Shown here one piece after another: positions 61,799 through 64,000 of a stretch of 64,000 nt of DNA. Source of the DNA: Polyangia bacterium (GTDB lineage Bacteria > Myxococcota_A > Polyangia > Nannocystales > Nannocystaceae). The translations under genes and the position numbers were made by a program. A model generated the notes under the pieces. It did not search any database and was not told where the DNA came from. It worked only from the letters and a program-made list of their open reading frames with translations. Each line of letters opens with the position of its first letter. Positions within the stretch are counted from its first letter, which is position 1. Where the stretch lies: assembly GCA_030429545.1 (NCBI GenBank), contig JAUIFF010000003.1:496001-560000 (forward strand), read 5' to 3'.

Positions 61799-64000
61799 AT
61801 GGCCAAGCTCGCACTGCAAAACCCAACCTTGCGGTGGGTCTACTGGTTTCTAAACCGCTTTGATGTTCGGCTTGTCCTCAGCGCCTGCATCATTATCAGC
61901 CTGCTGCCCTACCCGTGGGTTCACACATTTGATGGCCTGTTTTTGCTGCTGTTTGCCTCGGAGTTTGTCGCCCGCGCGAGCGTGACATTTGCCGGGCGGT
62001 GGCGGGAACAAAGGTCGAGCACCGGCGAGCCACAACCCAGCGACGAGCGACGCCTGCCGCCGCTAAGCACAATCCTGCTGCTGTTTTTAGACCTCGTCGC
62101 CCTCATCTCGTTTTTGCCGGAGAGCTGGATCTCCGACGGCGGCGATGCCCGCTGGCTACGGGTGTTTCGGCTCACCCGCATGCTGGTGCTGATCGGCTAC
62201 TGGGCGCCGCTGGCCCGCGACGTATGGGTGGTGCTGTCTCGCCGCGAACGTGCGCGACAGGTCGTGTTGATGGGGTTTATCGTCCTCGCCCTGTCGTTTA
62301 GCGGTGCCGTGGTTGTGCAAAACCTCGCCCGCGACCAGGCGGTTGTCGACTTCGACGACGACGGCAATGTCACCGGCAACGACCGACAGTTTTTGGTGCG
62401 TCTGTGGTGGGCGTTTCGCCAGGTGCAAGACCCGGGCAACATGATGGCCACGCCCAACCACGCCGCCGCCGTGGTGGTGAGCATTGGCCTCACCGTATTC
62501 GGCCTGTTTTTGGTCAGCTTCCTGATCGGTCTCGGCACCGACGTCGTCCACGAGCTGATGGAACTCAGCCGCATCCGCGGCCCGGGACTGCGCAACCACA
62601 CCGTGGTTGTCAATATGAATGCATCTACACGAGTTTTGCTGAGCGAGCTGGTCCGCTACTACCGCAAGCTCCTGCCCGATGGACGGCTCTCGCTGCAGTG
62701 GCTCTCGCAACTTGTCCGCAACACCCGTAGAGGCCTGCGAGGGCCCAACTACGTGGTCGTTGGCGACACCCACGACCCCCCCGACTTTTTGCGCCAACCC
62801 GACCTCTCGCACATCGTTTACCGCGAGGGCTCGGCCGACTACGAGCTGCTCGTGCAACGCACCGACATTCGCTCGGCCCGGCGCGTGGTCCTGCTCGCAG
62901 ACCTGCAGGCCGAAAATCCCGACGCCGAAACCCTGCGCTCGTTGCTGACAGTTGTCGAAGCACTGCGCGAGGGCGACCCGCTCGATGCCGCGGCCACCGA
63001 AGTCGATGGCCATACATCTGGATTTTTTAAGGGCCAACGCTCGCGCCTGCTGATCGCCGAAATCCTCGACGAGAGCAATGTCCCCGCCGCCCGGGCTGCG
63101 ATCGCCTCGGGTGGCAACCGAACCCAGGCCTTCATTGTCCCAACCGAGCGCCTGATCGCTTTGTTTATGGCCTGTGTGGCCCGCCGCGGTGGTGCCGATG
63201 TTCTCCTCGAAGAACTGCTGTCGAGCCGTGGCCATGAGGTCTACACCTGCTTTTTTAGCAAACCGGGCCTCAAGTACAGCCGTGAAAACCCACCGCCCCT
63301 GCCGACATCACGCGAGCAAATCATGGCCTATCTCCACAGCCGAGGGTTGCGACTGCCGCCCAACCGGCGCGTGCTCCCAGTGGGCTTGCTGATGCAACCA
63401 ACGACCTTCAAGCTCGGCGCGCCAGCTGAACAGGTAGCGATCAATCCCCAGGCCGCGCCCAACGACTATGCGCGCTGCACCGGATTTGTTGCGATTGCTC
63501 CTAATTTTGCGGCGGTCCGCGACTTTTCTGAGACGCTCCACAGCAAACCCGAGCTCGATACACCGACCGGCCCGAAAGCCTCGCAGGTGGCAGCCGGGCT
63601 CAAACTTCGGCGCAGCGCCACAACCCCGCTCAACCGAATCTTAATTTGCGGGTTTCGTTCGGCCACGGTCAGTATGATCGAGTCGCTGTTGCGGGCCTCA
63701 CCCCACGCCGAAATCCTCGTGATGGTGCGGGACGAGACCGCCCGCGCCGCGGCCATGGACGACTTTGATGCGCATACAAAGTTAATTCGCAACCGCCTGC
63801 TGTCGGACCTCCACGGCCAGTTCTTTGTGCAACCCGACGGGAGCCTGCGCTATGTCGATGGCGACGACGACGACGACCTGCCCCCACCCCCGGGCCCGGG
63901 CCAGATTCGCGTGACAGTTGGCAACTGGACTTCGTCGCGCCAACTCAGCAACCTGCCCAAGGCCTTTGGCCACATCGCGGTGGTCGATGTTGTGTTTTTG
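61799..64000 (+). CDS. CASTOR/POLLUX-like ion channel with RCK-type domains (partial, 3' end cut)
   Basis: The frame starts at an ATG at 61799 and stays open for 734 codons to the window edge. Hydrophobic segments at about residues 20-60, 95-115, 155-180 and 215-245 precede a long soluble region. The pore-like phrase LWWAFRQVQDPGNMM, followed by a helix and then LIGLGTDVVHELMELSRIRGPGLRNHTVVV, matches the layout of CASTOR/POLLUX (DMI1)-type channels, where a D-S-G-N pore motif precedes paired RCK domains. Two nucleotide-binding-like beta-alpha units are visible (NYVVVGDTHDPPDF, and RILICGFRSATVSMIESLL near 615). The ion and ligand are unknown. Confidence 0.72.
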   Translation, partial: MAKLALQNPTLRWVYWFLNRFDVRLVLSACIIISLLPYPWVHTFDGLFLLLFASEFVARASVTFAGRWREQRSSTGEPQPSDERRLPPLSTILLLFLDLVALISFLPESWISDGGDARWLRVFRLTRMLVLIGYWAPLARDVWVVLSRRERARQVVLMGFIVLALSFSGAVVVQNLARDQAVVDFDDDGNVTGNDRQFLVRLWWAFRQVQDPGNMMATPNHAAAVVVSIGLTVFGLFLVSFLIGLGTDVVHELMELSRIRGPGLRNHTVVVNMNASTRVLLSELVRYYRKLLPDGRLSLQWLSQLVRNTRRGLRGPNYVVVGDTHDPPDFLRQPDLSHIVYREGSADYELLVQRTDIRSARRVVLLADLQAENPDAETLRSLLTVVEALREGDPLDAAATEVDGHTSGFFKGQRSRLLIAEILDESNVPAARAAIASGGNRTQAFIVPTERLIALFMACVARRGGADVLLEELLSSRGHEVYTCFFSKPGLKYSRENPPPLPTSREQIMAYLHSRGLRLPPNRRVLPVGLLMQPTTFKLGAPAEQVAINPQAAPNDYARCTGFVAIAPNFAAVRDFSETLHSKPELDTPTGPKASQVAAGLKLRRSATTPLNRILICGFRSATVSMIESLLRASPHAEILVMVRDETARAAAMDDFDAHTKLIRNRLLSDLHGQFFVQPDGSLRYVDGDDDDDLPPPPGPGQIRVTVGNWTSSRQLSNLPKAFGHIAVVDVVFL

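Larger units (their letters stand above)
257..63778. repeat. Dispersed 10-bp palindrome TGYA-NN-TRCA (about 69 copies)
   Basis: Start positions of strict copies: 4128, 5250, 6813, 7774, 7821, 11553, 13635, 14206, 17744, 18185, 18547, 19661, 21431, 22787, 22845, 23499, 24630, 25082, 25507, 26367, 27246, 28062, 29705, 37590, 39292, 40234, 41484, 42382, 47639, 51596, 52229, 52414, 53976, 55910, 56866, 58088, 59340, 60372, 60587, 61716, 62620. Near copies (TGYA-N3-RCA on either strand): 257, 3185, 3690, 4157, 6058, 6390, 8418, 12701, 13421, 15551, 17082, 19565, 25930, 26469, 28447, 31197, 32046, 32409, 37236, 42007, 43189, 44379, 44773, 47960, 58532, 58618, 61103, 63769. Many are extended outward to TTGYA...TRCAA. 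The two middle bases vary freely. The copies share no longer sequence, so this is a recurring site, not a transposed element. Confidence 0.8.

Noticed and set aside
62156..63235. Minus-strand open frame of about 360 codons inside the channel gene
   Set aside because: The plus-strand frame has a start, membrane helices, a pore motif and RCK-like units; the antisense has none.
1..64000. CRISPR arrays, tRNA, rRNA or insertion sequences
   Set aside because: No regularly spaced identical repeats, no cloverleaf or rRNA signatures, and no transposase-like gene or terminal inverted repeats with target duplications were seen.
1..64000. Possible HIP1-like enrichment of GCGATCGC
   Set aside because: A few copies occur, as a GC-rich word would by chance in this genome; nothing comparable to the density of TGYANNTRCA.

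Overview
The window looks like chromosomal DNA of a high-GC myxobacterium, most likely a marine or soil member of the suborder Nannocystineae. This is inferred from content: five eukaryotic-type Ser/Thr kinases or kinase relatives, an AgmX/PglI-type C-terminal domain, an IgGFc-binding-type lipoprotein, a Cys-rich protein with an Arg-rich C-terminal anchor, and many small lipoproteins and outer-membrane barrels with Pro/Ala-rich linkers. I saw no rRNA, tRNA, CRISPR array, insertion sequence or prophage.

Layout. 1-200 is the end of ftsY. 1.0-3.1 kb holds a pair of outer-membrane barrel proteins. 4.2-9.1 kb is one giant kinase/ATPase/GAF/sigma54-activator gene. 9.1-12.0 kb holds a barrel protein, a HEAT-type lipoprotein and a sirtuin on the minus strand, divergent from an ECF sigma factor and a phosphotransferase-like kinase. 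13.7-16.1 kb is a kinase-membrane-cyclase fusion. 16.3-19.5 kb holds a two-subunit B12-dependent mutase facing a StyA-like flavoprotein. 19.8-28.1 kb carries a pseudokinase, an OmpA lipoprotein, a serine hydrolase and an IgGFc-type lipoprotein. 28.5-31.2 kb holds an FHA/AgmX protein and a TerB-like protein, followed by a structured noncoding block. 31.8-36.1 kb has membrane proteins, coaX and a thioredoxin-like protein. 36.3-43.2 kb carries a Cys-rich surface protein, a lipoprotein, bolA, an EEP-family enzyme, a doubled ATP-grasp enzyme and a P1 peptidase. 43.2-53.6 kb holds a kinase, a TPR protein, a methyltransferase, a porin, an esterase, an S51-like peptidase and a kinase-TPR receptor. 53.7-64.0 kb has a tandem pair of unknown proteins, gamma-glutamyltransferase, a pair of low-complexity membrane proteins, a DUF4139-type lipoprotein, a YqiA-like hydrolase and the start of a CASTOR/POLLUX-like channel.

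The most striking signal is not a gene. A degenerate 10-bp palindrome, TGYA-NN-TRCA with close variants, recurs about every 0.9 kb through the window. It occurs inside genes, where it brings codons that are otherwise rare here, and just after many stop codons, sometimes at the centre of a hairpin. A hand count gives 41 strict copies where roughly two would be expected from base composition, plus about 28 near copies. It behaves like a highly iterated palindrome or chromosome-organising site, and I do not recognise it as a described element.
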